Assembly (NCBI GenBank): GCA_029240245.1
Contig: JARBTJ010000042.1
Location: 1-45,788 of the forward strand
DNA length: 45,788 bases
Direction of reading: 5' to 3'
From: Herbinix sp.
GTDB taxonomy: Bacteria > Bacillota > Clostridia > Lachnospirales > Lachnospiraceae
Shown: positions 35,109 through 44,817 of the stretch, piece after piece
How the letters are laid out: the number at the start of each line of letters is the position of its first letter
Numbering within the stretch: position 1 is the stretch's first letter
Program-made: the position numbers and the translations under genes
The notes under the pieces: generated by a model
Databases searched by the model: none
Told to the model about the DNA's origin: nothing
What the model saw: only the letters and a program-made list of their open reading frames with translations

Positions 35109-36944
35109 ATGAAGTGGTATTATAATCTTAAAATATCGGCAAAGCTGGTTATTGGATTTGTCATTGTCTCAATTCTAACCGGAATTGTTGGACTTGTAGG
35201 AATCAGGAATTTAAACAGTATTGAAAAGTTGGACAGAGAAATGTATGAAAATCAAACAGTTCCTTTGGCAGATTTAGGTGACATGGTTGAAAAGTATCAT
35301 AGGATGCGAATTAATCTGTTTGAAATACTAACCTACACTGATGAAGCGAAAATAGATGAATGCCTGGAAGGTTTGGAAAATAAAAATGTTGATTTTAACG
35401 AACACCTTAAAAACATTAAACAACATTCAAAAGAGCAGGAAGTATTAGATGAAATTGATCGGTTAAAAGATCTATATGATAATAAATTTATACCATTTCG
35501 GGATGAAATTATCAGTTTAGTTACTTCCGGACAGAGAGTACAAGCGGCTGAACTTATGTTAAACAAGGGTGATTCACTGAATGATGAAATTCAGCCAAAC
35601 ATTGATTTTCTGTTTGGAAAAAAAGAGGATTTGGCAAAGGAAGCAGCGGATAAAAATCAAAGAACCTTTCGTGATGCAGAAATACAAATGATAATTATCA
35701 TTGCTGCTTCGATGCTGGTGGCAGTCATTCTGGGAGTATTTATTTCCCGTATCATTGGCAAACCTGTCAAGAAAATGTTAGACGCTGCGAATAAACTTGC
35801 GCTTGGTGACGTTAGTGTCAGTGTTCAGGCAGACAGTAAAGATGAGATCGGAAATCTCTCCGAAGCCTTTAACAAAATGATCCTCAATATTCGTGAGCAG
35901 GCAAGGGCAGCTGAGAGAATAGCAGAAGGAGATCTAACCGTTGATATCAATGTAAAGAGTGAGAATGATCTTCTCGGTAAAAAGTTGTCAGAGCTTGTTT
36001 TTAACAATAACGAGATTTTATCCGGAATAGCTATTGCGGCGGAACAGGTTGCGGAAGGATCAAAACAGGTATCTGACTCCAGTATGGCTCTTTCCGAGGG
36101 AGCTACGGAACAGGCAAGCTCGATTGAAGAGCTTACCTCCTCCCTGGAGGAAATCTCTTCCCAGACACAGATGAACGCGAAAAATGCAAATCAAGCAAAT
36201 GAACTTGCGGAAAATGCGAAAAAGAATGCAACTCTGGGTAATAACCAGATGAAGGAAATGTTAAAGGCGATGGAGGAAATTAATGAATCCTCAGCAAGTA
36301 TTTCACGAATTATTAAAGTGATTGATGATATTGCATTCCAAACCAATATTCTGGCATTAAATGCTGCAGTAGAGGCTGCCAGGGCAGGGCAACACGGTAA
36401 AGGCTTTGCTGTTGTGGCAGAGGAGGTACGAAATCTCGCTGCCAGATCTGCAAATGCAGCTAAGGAAACTACGGATATGATTGAAGGCTCCATTAAAAAG
36501 GCGGAAGGTGGAACAAGGATAGCGAATGATACAGCGGAAGCACTGAGTAGTATCGTGAAGGAAATTGATAAGGTCGCTCTGCTTGTGAATGAAATCGCTA
36601 CAGCATCGAATGAACAATCCATGGGCATCGGCCAGATTAATCAGGGCATTATGCAGGTATCGCAGGTAGTGCAAACCAATTCTGCAACTTCTGAGGAAAG
36701 TGCCGCGGCCAGTGAAGAGCTATCCAGTCAGGCAGAGCTTTTGAAGGGGATGGTAAATAAATACAAATTGAAACAAAAAAGAAAACCAACCCGAAATATT
36801 GACGAAATCACACCTGAAATGCTTGATATGCTGGAAAGTTTATCGGAGCGGAAAAGAACCGGTTCGATACCGATAAAGACGAACGCAGGTAAGGAGCATA
36901 AACCTACCATAGTATTAAGTGATAACGAATTCGGCAAATATTAA
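35109..36944 (+). CDS. Methyl-accepting chemotaxis protein (module 1)
   Basis: The 611-residue receptor has a first membrane helix at about 13-32, then an extracytoplasmic 4-helix-bundle (4HB_MCP) sensor of about 160 residues. A second helix lies at about 194-215 and a HAMP domain at about 216-268. The signalling domain has the highly conserved tip ([47 protein letters not shown]). A flexible linker and an EFGKY C-terminus follow. Ligand is unknown. The C-terminal EFGKY tail matches that of the module 2 receptor. Unlike E. coli receptors there is no NWETF-type pentapeptide; EFGKY may serve a similar tethering role. The gene ends at a strong terminator. Confidence 0.93.
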   Translation: MKWYYNLKISAKLVIGFVIVSILTGIVGLVGIRNLNSIEKLDREMYENQTVPLADLGDMVEKYHRMRINLFEILTYTDEAKIDECLEGLENKNVDFNEHLKNIKQHSKEQEVLDEIDRLKDLYDNKFIPFRDEIISLVTSGQRVQAAELMLNKGDSLNDEIQPNIDFLFGKKEDLAKEAADKNQRTFRDAEIQMIIIIAASMLVAVILGVFISRIIGKPVKKMLDAANKLALGDVSVSVQADSKDEIGNLSEAFNKMILNIREQARAAERIAEGDLTVDINVKSENDLLGKKLSELVFNNNEILSGIAIAAEQVAEGSKQVSDSSMALSEGATEQASSIEELTSSLEEISSQTQMNAKNANQANELAENAKKNATLGNNQMKEMLKAMEEINESSASISRIIKVIDDIAFQTNILALNAAVEAARAGQHGKGFAVVAEEVRNLAARSANAAKETTDMIEGSIKKAEGGTRIANDTAEALSSIVKEIDKVALLVNEIATASNEQSMGIGQINQGIMQVSQVVQTNSATSEESAAASEELSSQAELLKGMVNKYKLKQKRKPTRNIDEITPEMLDMLESLSERKRTGSIPIKTNAGKEHKPTIVLSDNEFGKY

Positions 36945-36962
36945 AAAGTTTGATATAAATTC

Positions 36963-37008
36963 GGACGTAATGCAAATAGTAAAGGAAATATTGCATTACG
37001 TCCTTTTT
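36963..37008 (+). terminator. Terminator after mcp of module 1
   Basis: A 13-bp perfect stem, GGACGTAATGCAA (36963-36975) with TTGCATTACGTCC (36991-37003), is followed by five T. Confidence 0.94.
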
Positions 37009-37026
37009 CTATATAAAAATATAATT

Positions 37027-37146
37027 GGTTAAAGTGACAAAAGGTGCTATGCACTTTTCATGCTACAATAAACTGTTATGGAAGCAAGCTTGTATATCAA
37101 TATATTGTAGCACAAAAGCACGGAAGGTTCTTTTGACACTTTAACC
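37027..37146. mobile_element. MITE-like element, full copy B
   Basis: This 120-bp element runs from GGTTAAAGTG to CACTTTAACC, a perfect 10-bp terminal inverted repeat that extends with mismatches (about 17-20 bp). It is flanked by ATAATT on both sides (37021-37026, 37147-37152), a 6-bp target duplication. An inner pair, TGCTACAATA/TATTGTAGCA, makes the whole element nearly foldback. It encodes no protein. Confidence 0.9.
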
Positions 37147-37226
37147 ATAATTGTATCAAAATATAGCAAATTATGACTAGAACTTTATAAAAATTACAAG
37201 ATTGTATAAAATTTAACAGATAAATA

Positions 37227-37255
37227 TTGACATAATGAGTCAAAGTACCTATAAT
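37227..37255 (+). promoter_or_regulatory. Perfect consensus promoter of tetR, overlapped by a palindrome
   Basis: TTGACA (37227-37232), 17 nt, TATAAT (37250-37255): identical to the sigma-A consensus. The inverted repeat TTGAC-N7-GTCAA (37227-37243) sits over the -35 and fits a TetR-type operator, suggesting autorepression of module 2. No transcription factor site was tested. Confidence 0.78.
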
Positions 37256-37290
37256 GATAAGTAAGCAATCGCTACGTGAGGTGGTAAAAT

Positions 37291-37902
37291 ATGGAAGATA
37301 TACTGCATAGAAAAGACAGGCTGATTATTACTACAATCGATATCATCGATCAGCTTGGTATACAGAATTTGTCAACGAGAGAGATAGCAAGAAGAGAGGG
37401 CATTTCAGAAGCAACTCTCTTTCGCCATTTTAAAAGTAAGAATGATCTACTAAGTGCCGTTCTCGACTATTTCTCACATTTTGATGAGGAACTATTTCAA
37501 TCTGCAAAGCTAAAGCAGTTAAAACCGATTGATTCCATTATTTACATGATTACTTTCTATTCGGAGTATTGTGAAAATTATCCCGGTATGACATCGATTA
37601 TGCAGTTGAATGATGTCCTGCGATGGGAGTCTAATTTGACCGATAAGGTGAAGAGTATATTGGAATATCGAGATAATCTAGTGAAACAATTAATTGAAGA
37701 AGCGCAGACGTCGGGTGATATTAATTCGGATCTAGACAGTGGAAATATAGCTCATATCATAAACGGAGCCTTTCGGGAGCTATGTCTGAAGTGGAGAGTG
37801 AATGACAGAAATTTTTCACTCAAAATAAAAACACAGGAAATCATAGCAATAATATTAAACTCATTAAAGTGTTATACAAAAGACAGGAGGGTTAATAAAT
37901 GA
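37291..37902 (+). CDS. TetR-family transcriptional regulator at the head of module 2
   Basis: The 203-residue protein has an N-terminal TetR HTH (about 10-55; NLSTREIARREGISEATLFRHFKSK) and a helical ligand/dimer domain after it. TetR regulators bind palindromic operators and leave them on binding a small ligand. Its coding region overlaps cheY by 4 nt (ATGA), so it is part of the chemosensory operon. A TetR as first gene of a che operon is uncommon, since che genes normally have no local repressor. A GGTGG ribosome site precedes ATG. It probably controls the whole of module 2 from the palindromic promoter upstream (inference). Confidence 0.9.
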   Translation: MEDILHRKDRLIITTIDIIDQLGIQNLSTREIARREGISEATLFRHFKSKNDLLSAVLDYFSHFDEELFQSAKLKQLKPIDSIIYMITFYSEYCENYPGMTSIMQLNDVLRWESNLTDKVKSILEYRDNLVKQLIEEAQTSGDINSDLDSGNIAHIINGAFRELCLKWRVNDRNFSLKIKTQEIIAIILNSLKCYTKDRRVNK

Positions 37903-38261
37903 TGAAAGTATTGATTGTTGATGATGCAGCCTTTATGAGGCTTGCGATAAGGCAGATACTGGATAAAAATGGTTTTGAGGTAATTGGTGAAGCGGAAAAT
38001 GGTGAAGAAGCTGTTCGAAAATTCAAAGAGTTAAAACCTGATATCGTAACCATGGATATTACAATGCCTTTGATGACTGGAATTGATTCGTTAAAAGCCA
38101 TCCAAAGCTATGACTCCAAAGCGAAAGTTGTTATGGTTTCCGCCATGGGTCAGGAGTCATTAGTAAAGGAATCTATTATGAATGGAGCTAAATCATTTAT
38201 TGTAAAACCGTTTAAGGAAGATCATGTGATAAAAACCTTAAAATCTATCGTGGCTCTATAA
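37899..38261 (+). CDS. cheY: Chemotaxis response regulator CheY
   Basis: This 120-residue single-domain receiver has the acidic pocket (VDDAA, D8-D9), the phospho-acceptor D53 (TMDITMP), the switch S81 (VSAM), and K103 (VKPF). It has no output domain, so it acts by binding a partner such as FliM. ATG overlaps the stop of tetR; ATG 37902 is an alternative. AGGAGG lies 8 nt upstream. It is the only free-standing receiver in the window and would be phosphorylated by the CheA proteins. Confidence 0.95.
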   Translation: MMKVLIVDDAAFMRLAIRQILDKNGFEVIGEAENGEEAVRKFKELKPDIVTMDITMPLMTGIDSLKAIQSYDSKAKVVMVSAMGQESLVKESIMNGAKSFIVKPFKEDHVIKTLKSIVAL

Positions 38262-38354
38262 GAAATATGTCAATTACAAGCACATATTCCAAATAGCAAA
38301 CCTATATTGTTACGTAATTGTTATCGATAAACTATAGATCGAGGGAGGGATCGT

Positions 38355-40415
38355 GTGTCAGACCGATTTACGAATGAACCGATGCTGGATATGTTTATTT
38401 TTGAGACCACACAGCAGATTGAACAGCTGGAGCATTCCATATTAGCCAGTGATAAAGAGAATTGCTATACACCTTCTGCCATTCATGAAATATTTCGAAT
38501 CATGCATACCATAAAAGGCTCAGCAGCTATGATGATGTACAACGAAATATCTTCTCTGGCACATAAAATCGAAGATATTTTTTATTACCTGCGGGAAGAA
38601 AAGCCGCATAACATAGATTGTTCTGTGCTTTCAGATTTGGTCCTTGAAGGCATTGATTTTATTAAAATAGAACTTGAAAAAATAAAAAGTAATGATAATG
38701 CTGATGGAACTTCGGAATCCCTAAAAGATAATCTGATCGCTTTTTTAACCGATTTAAAGGAAATGAACAATTACAGTGAAGCCGACAAGGAAAAACAACT
38801 ACCTCCTGTTGAGAGAACAAAATATTATATTCAACAGGATAAAACGTTAAAAATAATTTATAGCTTTGCGTATAAAGCGGTTATCTTTTTTGAAGAGGGA
38901 TGTGAAATGGAGAATGTGCGAGCATATACCATAATACATAATCTGAAAGATCATACAAATGAGATTTTTTATTTACCGGAAGAAATACTGGATGATGATG
39001 AATGTGTAGATATTATTCGTCAAAAAGGATTTCAAATATTTCTCAAAATTGATTTATCATACGAAAAAATGCATGAATTCTTCATGCAGACAATATTTCT
39101 GAAAGATCTGGAACTAACTTCTTTGGAGGAGGAAGAATATAATCAATTAACAAACAGAAATCTTACTGAAGCTACGGACAGTCAAATCAAAGTTCCCAAT
39201 ACGATTACACAGAAAAGAATCGAGAATGAGCCGAGTGATCATTCAAATACGCAGCAAAGCATAATCAGTGTTAATGTAGCAAAACTGGATAAACTAATGG
39301 ATTTGGTTGGTGAGATGGTAATTGCGGAAGCAATGGTGATACAAAATCCCGATTTAAAAGGACTGGAGCTTAGTAATTTCCAAAAAGCGGCAAGGCAATT
39401 AAAGAAAATCACTACCGAGATCCAGGATACAGTGATGTCCGTTCGTATGGTTCCTTTGTCGGCCACCTTCCATAAAATGCACCGGATTGTAAGGGATATG
39501 TGCAAAAAATTACAGAAGGATGTAAAGCTTGAAATAATTGGTGAGGATACTGAGGTTGATAAAAACATTATTGAACATATATCGGATCCCATCATGCATC
39601 TGGTGCGAAATGCAATCGACCATGGAATAGAATCCCCTGAGGAAAGAAGCAAGAATGGCAAAACTAATTATGGAACGATAACATTGGAAGCTAAGAATGT
39701 CGGAAGTGATGTTTTTATTATCGTAAAAGATAATGGGAAAGGTCTGAAGAAAGAAAAAATACTAAAAAAAGCGCGAGAAAATAACCTGCTTTATAAAAGT
39801 GAAGCTGATATGACAGACAAGGAAATATTTCATCTTATTTTACTCCCCGGTTTTTCGACGAATGATAATGTAACTGAATTTTCCGGCCGCGGAGTGGGTA
39901 TGGATGTAGTTATGAGTAATATTGAAACCATCGGAGGTCAGTTATCCGTAGAGAGCGAAGTTAATAAAGGGACAACTTTTACTTTGAAATTACCGTTAAC
40001 CTTAGCGATTATCGATGGAATGAATATCAGGGTAGGCAAATCCTGTTATACCATACCAACCATATCAATTAAAGAATCCTTTAAACCGAGAGAAAGGGAT
40101 ATTATAACCGACCCGGACGGAAATGACATGATTATGGTCCGCGGTCAGTGTTACCCCATTGTAAGGCTGCATGAGCTGTATAAGGTAGACACACGTGTCA
40201 CACAGTTTACCGAGGGTATCATAATCATGGTACAGCAGGAGGAGCGTTTCCTGTGTATCTTTGCAGATGAACTACTCGGGCAGCAGCAGGTTGTAGTAAA
40301 GGCATTACCCAAATACATATTGAAAATGAAAAAGGTAAAGGGACTTGCCGGTTGCACACTTTTAGGGGACGGAAGTATAAGCCTGATCTTAGAAATCGGG
40401 CAGCTGTTTCACTGA
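38355..40415 (+). CDS. cheA: Chemotaxis histidine kinase CheA (module 2)
   Basis: This 686-residue CheA parallels the module 1 copy domain by domain. P1 has H51 in IMHTIKGSAA, then a P2-like domain (EEGCEMENVRAYTI). The P3 dimer domain starts near 305. P4 has HLVRNAIDHGIES and GFSTNDNVTEFSGRGVGMDVV. P5 ends LLGDGSISLILEIGQLFH. The start is GTG 38355, after GGGAGGGA. The linker between P2 and P3 (about 260-305) is the most diverged region from its paralogue, while P3-P5 are near identical in pattern. It follows cheY after 93 nt. Confidence 0.94.
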   Translation: MSDRFTNEPMLDMFIFETTQQIEQLEHSILASDKENCYTPSAIHEIFRIMHTIKGSAAMMMYNEISSLAHKIEDIFYYLREEKPHNIDCSVLSDLVLEGIDFIKIELEKIKSNDNADGTSESLKDNLIAFLTDLKEMNNYSEADKEKQLPPVERTKYYIQQDKTLKIIYSFAYKAVIFFEEGCEMENVRAYTIIHNLKDHTNEIFYLPEEILDDDECVDIIRQKGFQIFLKIDLSYEKMHEFFMQTIFLKDLELTSLEEEEYNQLTNRNLTEATDSQIKVPNTITQKRIENEPSDHSNTQQSIISVNVAKLDKLMDLVGEMVIAEAMVIQNPDLKGLELSNFQKAARQLKKITTEIQDTVMSVRMVPLSATFHKMHRIVRDMCKKLQKDVKLEIIGEDTEVDKNIIEHISDPIMHLVRNAIDHGIESPEERSKNGKTNYGTITLEAKNVGSDVFIIVKDNGKGLKKEKILKKARENNLLYKSEADMTDKEIFHLILLPGFSTNDNVTEFSGRGVGMDVVMSNIETIGGQLSVESEVNKGTTFTLKLPLTLAIIDGMNIRVGKSCYTIPTISIKESFKPRERDIITDPDGNDMIMVRGQCYPIVRLHELYKVDTRVTQFTEGIIIMVQQEERFLCIFADELLGQQQVVVKALPKYILKMKKVKGLAGCTLLGDGSISLILEIGQLFH

Positions 40416-40465
40416 TGCTTCTGTTCGTAAATACTTGATAACATATTAGGAAAGGGGTTGAAAGT

Positions 40466-40960
40466 ATGGCAGAAATCATTGCCGATAGCACAGACCGGGA
40501 GGAAGACACACAGAAGGGAAGATTTCTAACGTTTTCTCTGGGTAAGGAAAGTTATGGAATTGAAATTACCTATGTGACTGAGATAATTGGAATACAGGTA
40601 ATTACCCAAATACCGGAACTTCCTGATTATATAAAAGGAATCATCAATTTAAGAGGGAAAATAATTCCGGTTATGGATGTCCGGCTTCGCTTTAAAAAAG
40701 AACCGAGAGATTATAACGACAGAACGTGTATCATCGTAGTGGATATTAAGGAGGTATCGATTGGTATAATTGTCGATAACGTTTCTGAGGTGATCACCAT
40801 TACAGATCAGGATATAACTCCTCCTCCTCAGATCAATAAAGGCATGCATAATAAGTATATTAAAAATATAGGTAAGGTTGGCAATGAAGTAAAATTGCTA
40901 CTGGATTGCGATAAGCTTTTTACGGAGGACGAACTGCTGGAAGTTAACGAAGCATTATAA
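40466..40960 (+). CDS. cheW: Chemotaxis coupling protein CheW (module 2)
   Basis: This 164-residue CheW aligns along its whole length with the copy at 34593 (TFSLGKESYGIEITYVTEIIG, IPELPDYIKGIINLRGKIIPVMDVRLRF, DRTCIIVVDI). AGGAAAGGGG lies upstream of the ATG. A gap of 50 nt from cheA and of 34 nt to mcp shows one operon. Confidence 0.94.
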   Translation: MAEIIADSTDREEDTQKGRFLTFSLGKESYGIEITYVTEIIGIQVITQIPELPDYIKGIINLRGKIIPVMDVRLRFKKEPRDYNDRTCIIVVDIKEVSIGIIVDNVSEVITITDQDITPPPQINKGMHNKYIKNIGKVGNEVKLLLDCDKLFTEDELLEVNEAL

Positions 40961-40994
40961 AATACGAATAGAGAATGATTGGAGGTAATCATTT

Positions 40995-42713
40995 ATGAAA
41001 TGGTTTTATAATATGAAAATACGTTCTAAGCTGATATTATGCTTTATCATACTCTTAGCTCTTACGGCTGTAGTTGGGGTGGTAGGAGTGAATAATATGT
41101 ATACGCTCAATGAGAGAAGTAAAAGTATGTATGACAACAACTTTATACCTTCCCTGGAGGTATCCCGGATTCGGGTTTCCCTTCAGGAGGTTCGCGCTAA
41201 CATGCTATTAGCACTTTATGAAAGAAATCCTGAAACTCTGCAAACGAAACTGGATACCATTGATGCCATGGTAGAAAATACCAATGAGATATTAACAGCT
41301 TATGTAGATACCATATTTGATGATCAGAATCAAATGCTATATGACAATCTGGTTAGCAGCCTGGAGGAATACCGGGATGTACGTAATATAAGTCTGGATT
41401 TGGTAAAAAACCAAAAATACGAGGAAGCGCTGGCAGATTTAAATTCAGTAACGGATGCCAGACTTAAAGTAGATGCGAATTTGGCGAAGCTGGAAGAATA
41501 TAATACGACACTTGCGGCGGATACTTTAAAAGATAATGATGACAACAATACAAGGCAGACCTATATGATGATTGTTATTATCCTTGTTGGTATCTGTTTC
41601 GCAGTTACTCTTGGATTAGTGATTGCCAATATGATCAGCAGACAATTGAATAAATTAATCAAGGTAGCAAATAAAGTGGCGGACGGTGATCTTGATGTCA
41701 CAATTGATATCGAAACCAAGGACGAAGTAGGAATCTTAGGTCAGGCATTTAAGAAAATGACGGATAATATTAACAAAATAATGATTGATATTAATTCAGC
41801 GGCAGAGCAGGTAGCTGCCGGGTCCAGACAAATATCAAATTCCAGTATTGCATTATCCCAGGGAGCTACGGAGCAGGCAAGCTCCATCGAAGAACTGACC
41901 TCTTCCATTGAGGAAATTGCTGCACAGACGAAAATGAATGCTAATAATGCAAATCAAGCCAATGAGATTGCGGAAACGGCGAGAGTAAATGCGCTTGTGG
42001 GAAATGAGCAAATGGGTGAAATGCTGAAAGCCATGGAAGAAATCAATGATGCCTCAACAAATATCTCAAAGATCATTAAGGTAATTGATGAAATAGCTTT
42101 TCAAACTAATATTCTTGCACTAAATGCTGCGGTAGAAGCAGCCAGAGCGGGGCAACACGGAAAAGGATTCGCAGTGGTTGCTGAGGAAGTCAGAAACCTG
42201 GCAGCCAGGTCTGCGAACGCAGCAAATGAAACCACAGATATGATTGAGGGCTCAATTAAAAAGGTGGAGGGTGGAACAAAGATAGCGAACGAAACAGCAA
42301 ACGCATTAAATAAGATAGTAAGCGGTGTTGCCAAAGTAGCTACTCTCGTTGGAGACATAGCTATTGCATCCAATGAGCAGGCATCTGGTATTGAACAAAT
42401 TAATCAGGGCATTATTCAGGTCTCCACCGTAGTACAGACCAACTCAGCAACTTCAGAGGAAAGTGCAGCTGCAAGTGAAGAGCTTTCCGCTCAGGCAGAA
42501 GTTTTAAAAAATACCGTAAATAATTTTAAATTAAAAAGAGGCATGAGAGATTTCGGAAATTTTGATAATCTAAGTCCGGAAATGTTAAAAATGTTGGAAA
42601 ATATGGCAGAACAAAATAAACATAAGCAGAATATCTCTTCCGATACGAAGGGAAATGCTGCAGGGTCAAAAAAGGTAATAGCATTAAGCGATAAAGAATT
42701 CGGTAAATATTAA
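40995..42713 (+). CDS. Methyl-accepting chemotaxis protein (module 2)
   Basis: The 572-residue receptor has TM1 at about 13-32, an extracytoplasmic four-helix bundle sensor (about 35-185), TM2 at about 191-214, HAMP, then the conserved signalling hairpin and tip ([23 protein letters not shown]). It ends [10 protein letters not shown]. The cytoplasmic half is almost the same as in the module 1 receptor, but the sensor half is clearly different in sequence, so ligand specificity probably diverged after duplication. GGAGG precedes ATG 40995. Confidence 0.94.
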   Translation: MKWFYNMKIRSKLILCFIILLALTAVVGVVGVNNMYTLNERSKSMYDNNFIPSLEVSRIRVSLQEVRANMLLALYERNPETLQTKLDTIDAMVENTNEILTAYVDTIFDDQNQMLYDNLVSSLEEYRDVRNISLDLVKNQKYEEALADLNSVTDARLKVDANLAKLEEYNTTLAADTLKDNDDNNTRQTYMMIVIILVGICFAVTLGLVIANMISRQLNKLIKVANKVADGDLDVTIDIETKDEVGILGQAFKKMTDNINKIMIDINSAAEQVAAGSRQISNSSIALSQGATEQASSIEELTSSIEEIAAQTKMNANNANQANEIAETARVNALVGNEQMGEMLKAMEEINDASTNISKIIKVIDEIAFQTNILALNAAVEAARAGQHGKGFAVVAEEVRNLAARSANAANETTDMIEGSIKKVEGGTKIANETANALNKIVSGVAKVATLVGDIAIASNEQASGIEQINQGIIQVSTVVQTNSATSEESAAASEELSAQAEVLKNTVNNFKLKRGMRDFGNFDNLSPEMLKMLENMAEQNKHKQNISSDTKGNAAGSKKVIALSDKEFGKY

Positions 42714-42719
42714 ACAGTA

Positions 42720-42728
42720 TGATATAAT
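42720..42728 (+). promoter_or_regulatory. Internal extended -10 promoter before cheR
   Basis: TGA-TATAAT (TG 42720-42721, TATAAT 42723-42728) directly after mcp; -35 weak (TTCGGT 42699-42704, 18-nt spacer). It would start a transcript at about 42735. Confidence 0.5.
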
Positions 42729-42734
42729 ACAAGC

Positions 42735-42900
42735 GAAGACAAAATGGTATCATATGCGGGAGTGAAGCGATCCACTTGAGTGTTTACGGCAAAGCCGGGT
42801 ATCGAAAGGTAAGCTTTAGGGTTTCCTGTTCGTGGTTTTGACAGATGAAACTCATCATGGAAGCGTTACTCTCGCAAAAGCATAGAGAAGTGTATAACGA
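42735..42900 (+). ncRNA. Candidate structured leader RNA (riboswitch-like) before cheR
   Basis: A 9-bp closing stem, TGCGGGAGT (42755-42763) with ACTCTCGCA (42868-42876; one G-U pair), encloses 104 nt with smaller hairpins: CACT-TG-AGTG (42773-42782), CGGC-AAA-GCCG (42787-42797), and GATGA-AAC-TCATC (42844-42856). It follows an extended -10 and ends about 38 nt before cheR. Base composition is richer in G+C than intergenic DNA around it. I cannot match it with certainty to a known riboswitch class; a GCAAAGCC string resembles part of the c-di-GMP-I class but the rest does not fit. Confidence 0.55.
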
Positions 42901-42914
42901 AGGTTGGTGTAACT

Positions 42915-43730
42915 GTGATAACTATAACAAACAATGAATTCAGTCAATTAGCTTCTTATATAAAAGCGAATTATGGAATCAACTTAAAAGAGGAAAAACA
43001 AGCCCTGGTCACTGGAAGACTGCAAAACGTGCTGATCCAGAAGGGGTTTAATAACTTTACAGAATATTATAACTATATTCTGAAGGATAAATCAGGTGAA
43101 GCCGTGGTCACCTTACTAAATAAAATAACTACGAATCATACTTTTTTTTTAAGGGAAGAGGATCATTTTTATTATCTGCGGGATAATATTCTACCAATAC
43201 TGACCTCCCAGGTAAAAAGCAAAGACTTGAGAATATGGAGCGCAGGCTGCTCCTCCGGAGAGGAACCATATACGATTGCAATGCTCCTGGATGAATTTTT
43301 CGGTCCGGAGAAGCTTGCGTGGGATACAAAGGTGCTTGCTACCGATATATCTAGCAAAAAGCTTGAGGAAGCACAAAATGGAATTTATAATACAGGAGAG
43401 ATATCGGTTTTGCCTTCTTCGTGGAAATTGAAATATTTCAACCGGTATGATAATGAGAATTCTATTTTAAACGAGCGTCTCCGAAAGGAAGTAATTTATC
43501 GTAAATTTAATCTTATGGAGGAAAAATTCCCGTTTAAGAAAAAATTCCATGTTATTTTCTGCAGAAATGTCATGATTTATTTTGATGCACAAACAAAACA
43601 AGAACTTGTGGATAAGTTTTATGATTCCTTAGAGTATGGTGGATATCTATTCATCGGACATTCGGAAGCGATTAATCGAGAAACCACCAAGTTGAAATTT
43701 ATTAAACCAGCTATTTATAAAAAAGAATGA
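42915..43730 (+). CDS. cheR: Chemotaxis protein methyltransferase CheR
   Basis: The 271-residue enzyme methylates MCP glutamates with SAM. It has an N-terminal helical domain (1-85), the TTNHTFFLREEDHF segment, the SAM-binding motif WSAGCSSGEEPYTIAM, and the FCRNVMIYFD motif. Length is typical. The start is GTG 42915 after an AAGG-like site. Unlike module 1, module 2 carries both adaptation enzymes, so CheR/CheB from here probably serve the receptors of both modules (inference). Confidence 0.95.
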   Translation: MITITNNEFSQLASYIKANYGINLKEEKQALVTGRLQNVLIQKGFNNFTEYYNYILKDKSGEAVVTLLNKITTNHTFFLREEDHFYYLRDNILPILTSQVKSKDLRIWSAGCSSGEEPYTIAMLLDEFFGPEKLAWDTKVLATDISSKKLEEAQNGIYNTGEISVLPSSWKLKYFNRYDNENSILNERLRKEVIYRKFNLMEEKFPFKKKFHVIFCRNVMIYFDAQTKQELVDKFYDSLEYGGYLFIGHSEAINRETTKLKFIKPAIYKKE

Positions 43731-43760
43731 TGACAACATAGAAGAGGGAGGGTGGATGAA

Positions 43761-44789
43761 TTGGAATTGAAGAAGAAAATCAAAGTATTGGTGGTTGATG
43801 ACAGTATTCTATTCCGGGAGATTTTAGTCCGTGGCATATCTTCTGACCCCCAGATCGAAGTGGTAGCAACCGCCGGTGATCCATTCGAAGCTCGTGACAA
43901 GATTATTCAATATGAGCCCGATGTTATGACCTGTGATGTTGAAATGCCCAAAATGAACGGGATTGAATTTATCCGCAGGCTGATTCCACAATATCCGTTG
44001 CCGATTATCGTAATCAGCTCCGCAAATAATGTTGTTTTTGATGCAATGAATGCTGGAGCAATTGATTTTGTGGCCAAGCCGGATGTGAAATCCGTCAAAT
44101 GGGTGGAGAAATTTATTTATGAAATCATTGATAAGATCAAAATAGCTTCTTCAGCTAAAATATATAGAAAAACGGATAGTAATTTATTAAAGACTGTTGA
44201 CCCGGTAATAAAGTCAGAAGCGAATAAGTTAATTGCGATTGGAGCCTCCACGGGAGGAACAGAGGCTATTCATTCGATATTAAGATATTTGCCGAGAACG
44301 ATACCCGGCATTGTTGTTGTTCAGCATATACCACCGGATTTTTCCAGAATGTTTGCAGAGAGATTAAATACAACCATTAACTTAGAGGTAAAAGAAGCGA
44401 AAACCGGTGACTTTGTGGAAAACGGAAAGGTTTTAATCGCTCCCGGGGACCGTCATATGAAAATAAAGAAAATCGGTGACCGGTACCGGGTAGATTGCTT
44501 TGAAGGTGAGAAAGTAAATGGGCACTGCCCGTCCGTTGATGTACTTTTTGAATCAGTCGCGAAAGAGGCTGGAAGTGATGCTGTCGGGGTTATTCTCACC
44601 GGAATGGGTTATGATGGAGCGAAGGGACTTCAATTAATGAGGCGAAAAGGAGCCAGAACCATTGGACAGGATGAGAATACCTCCGTTGTTTATGGTATGC
44701 CGAAGGTTGCCTATAATATAGGTGCTGTTGAAAAACAAGTTCCACTTAATCAGATTGCCACAGCAATTTATACGTTTATTTATGAATAG
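43761..44789 (+). CDS. cheB: Protein-glutamate methylesterase/glutaminase CheB
   Basis: This 342-residue protein has an N-terminal receiver (VVDDSILFREI; phospho-Asp in CDVEMPKMNG) and a C-terminal methylesterase. The catalytic Ser is in GASTGGTEAI, the His in VVQHIPPDFS, and the Asp in ILTGMGYDGAKGL. It demethylates and deamidates MCPs. A GGAGG site (43747-43751) fits TTG 43761 (9 nt); GTG 43752 abuts the site and would add three residues. The gene overlaps nothing and is 30 nt past cheR. Confidence 0.94.
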   Translation: MELKKKIKVLVVDDSILFREILVRGISSDPQIEVVATAGDPFEARDKIIQYEPDVMTCDVEMPKMNGIEFIRRLIPQYPLPIIVISSANNVVFDAMNAGAIDFVAKPDVKSVKWVEKFIYEIIDKIKIASSAKIYRKTDSNLLKTVDPVIKSEANKLIAIGASTGGTEAIHSILRYLPRTIPGIVVVQHIPPDFSRMFAERLNTTINLEVKEAKTGDFVENGKVLIAPGDRHMKIKKIGDRYRVDCFEGEKVNGHCPSVDVLFESVAKEAGSDAVGVILTGMGYDGAKGLQLMRRKGARTIGQDENTSVVYGMPKVAYNIGAVEKQVPLNQIATAIYTFIYE

Positions 44790-44817
44790 AAAGCAAGAGA
44801 AACAGACGAGGTGCGAT

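Noticed and set aside
42755..42876. Cyclic di-GMP-I (GEMM) riboswitch
   Set aside because: GCAAAGCC occurs, but the order and spacing of the GGCAAACC and final GxTTGCC-type elements do not match. Kept only as an unassigned structured RNA.
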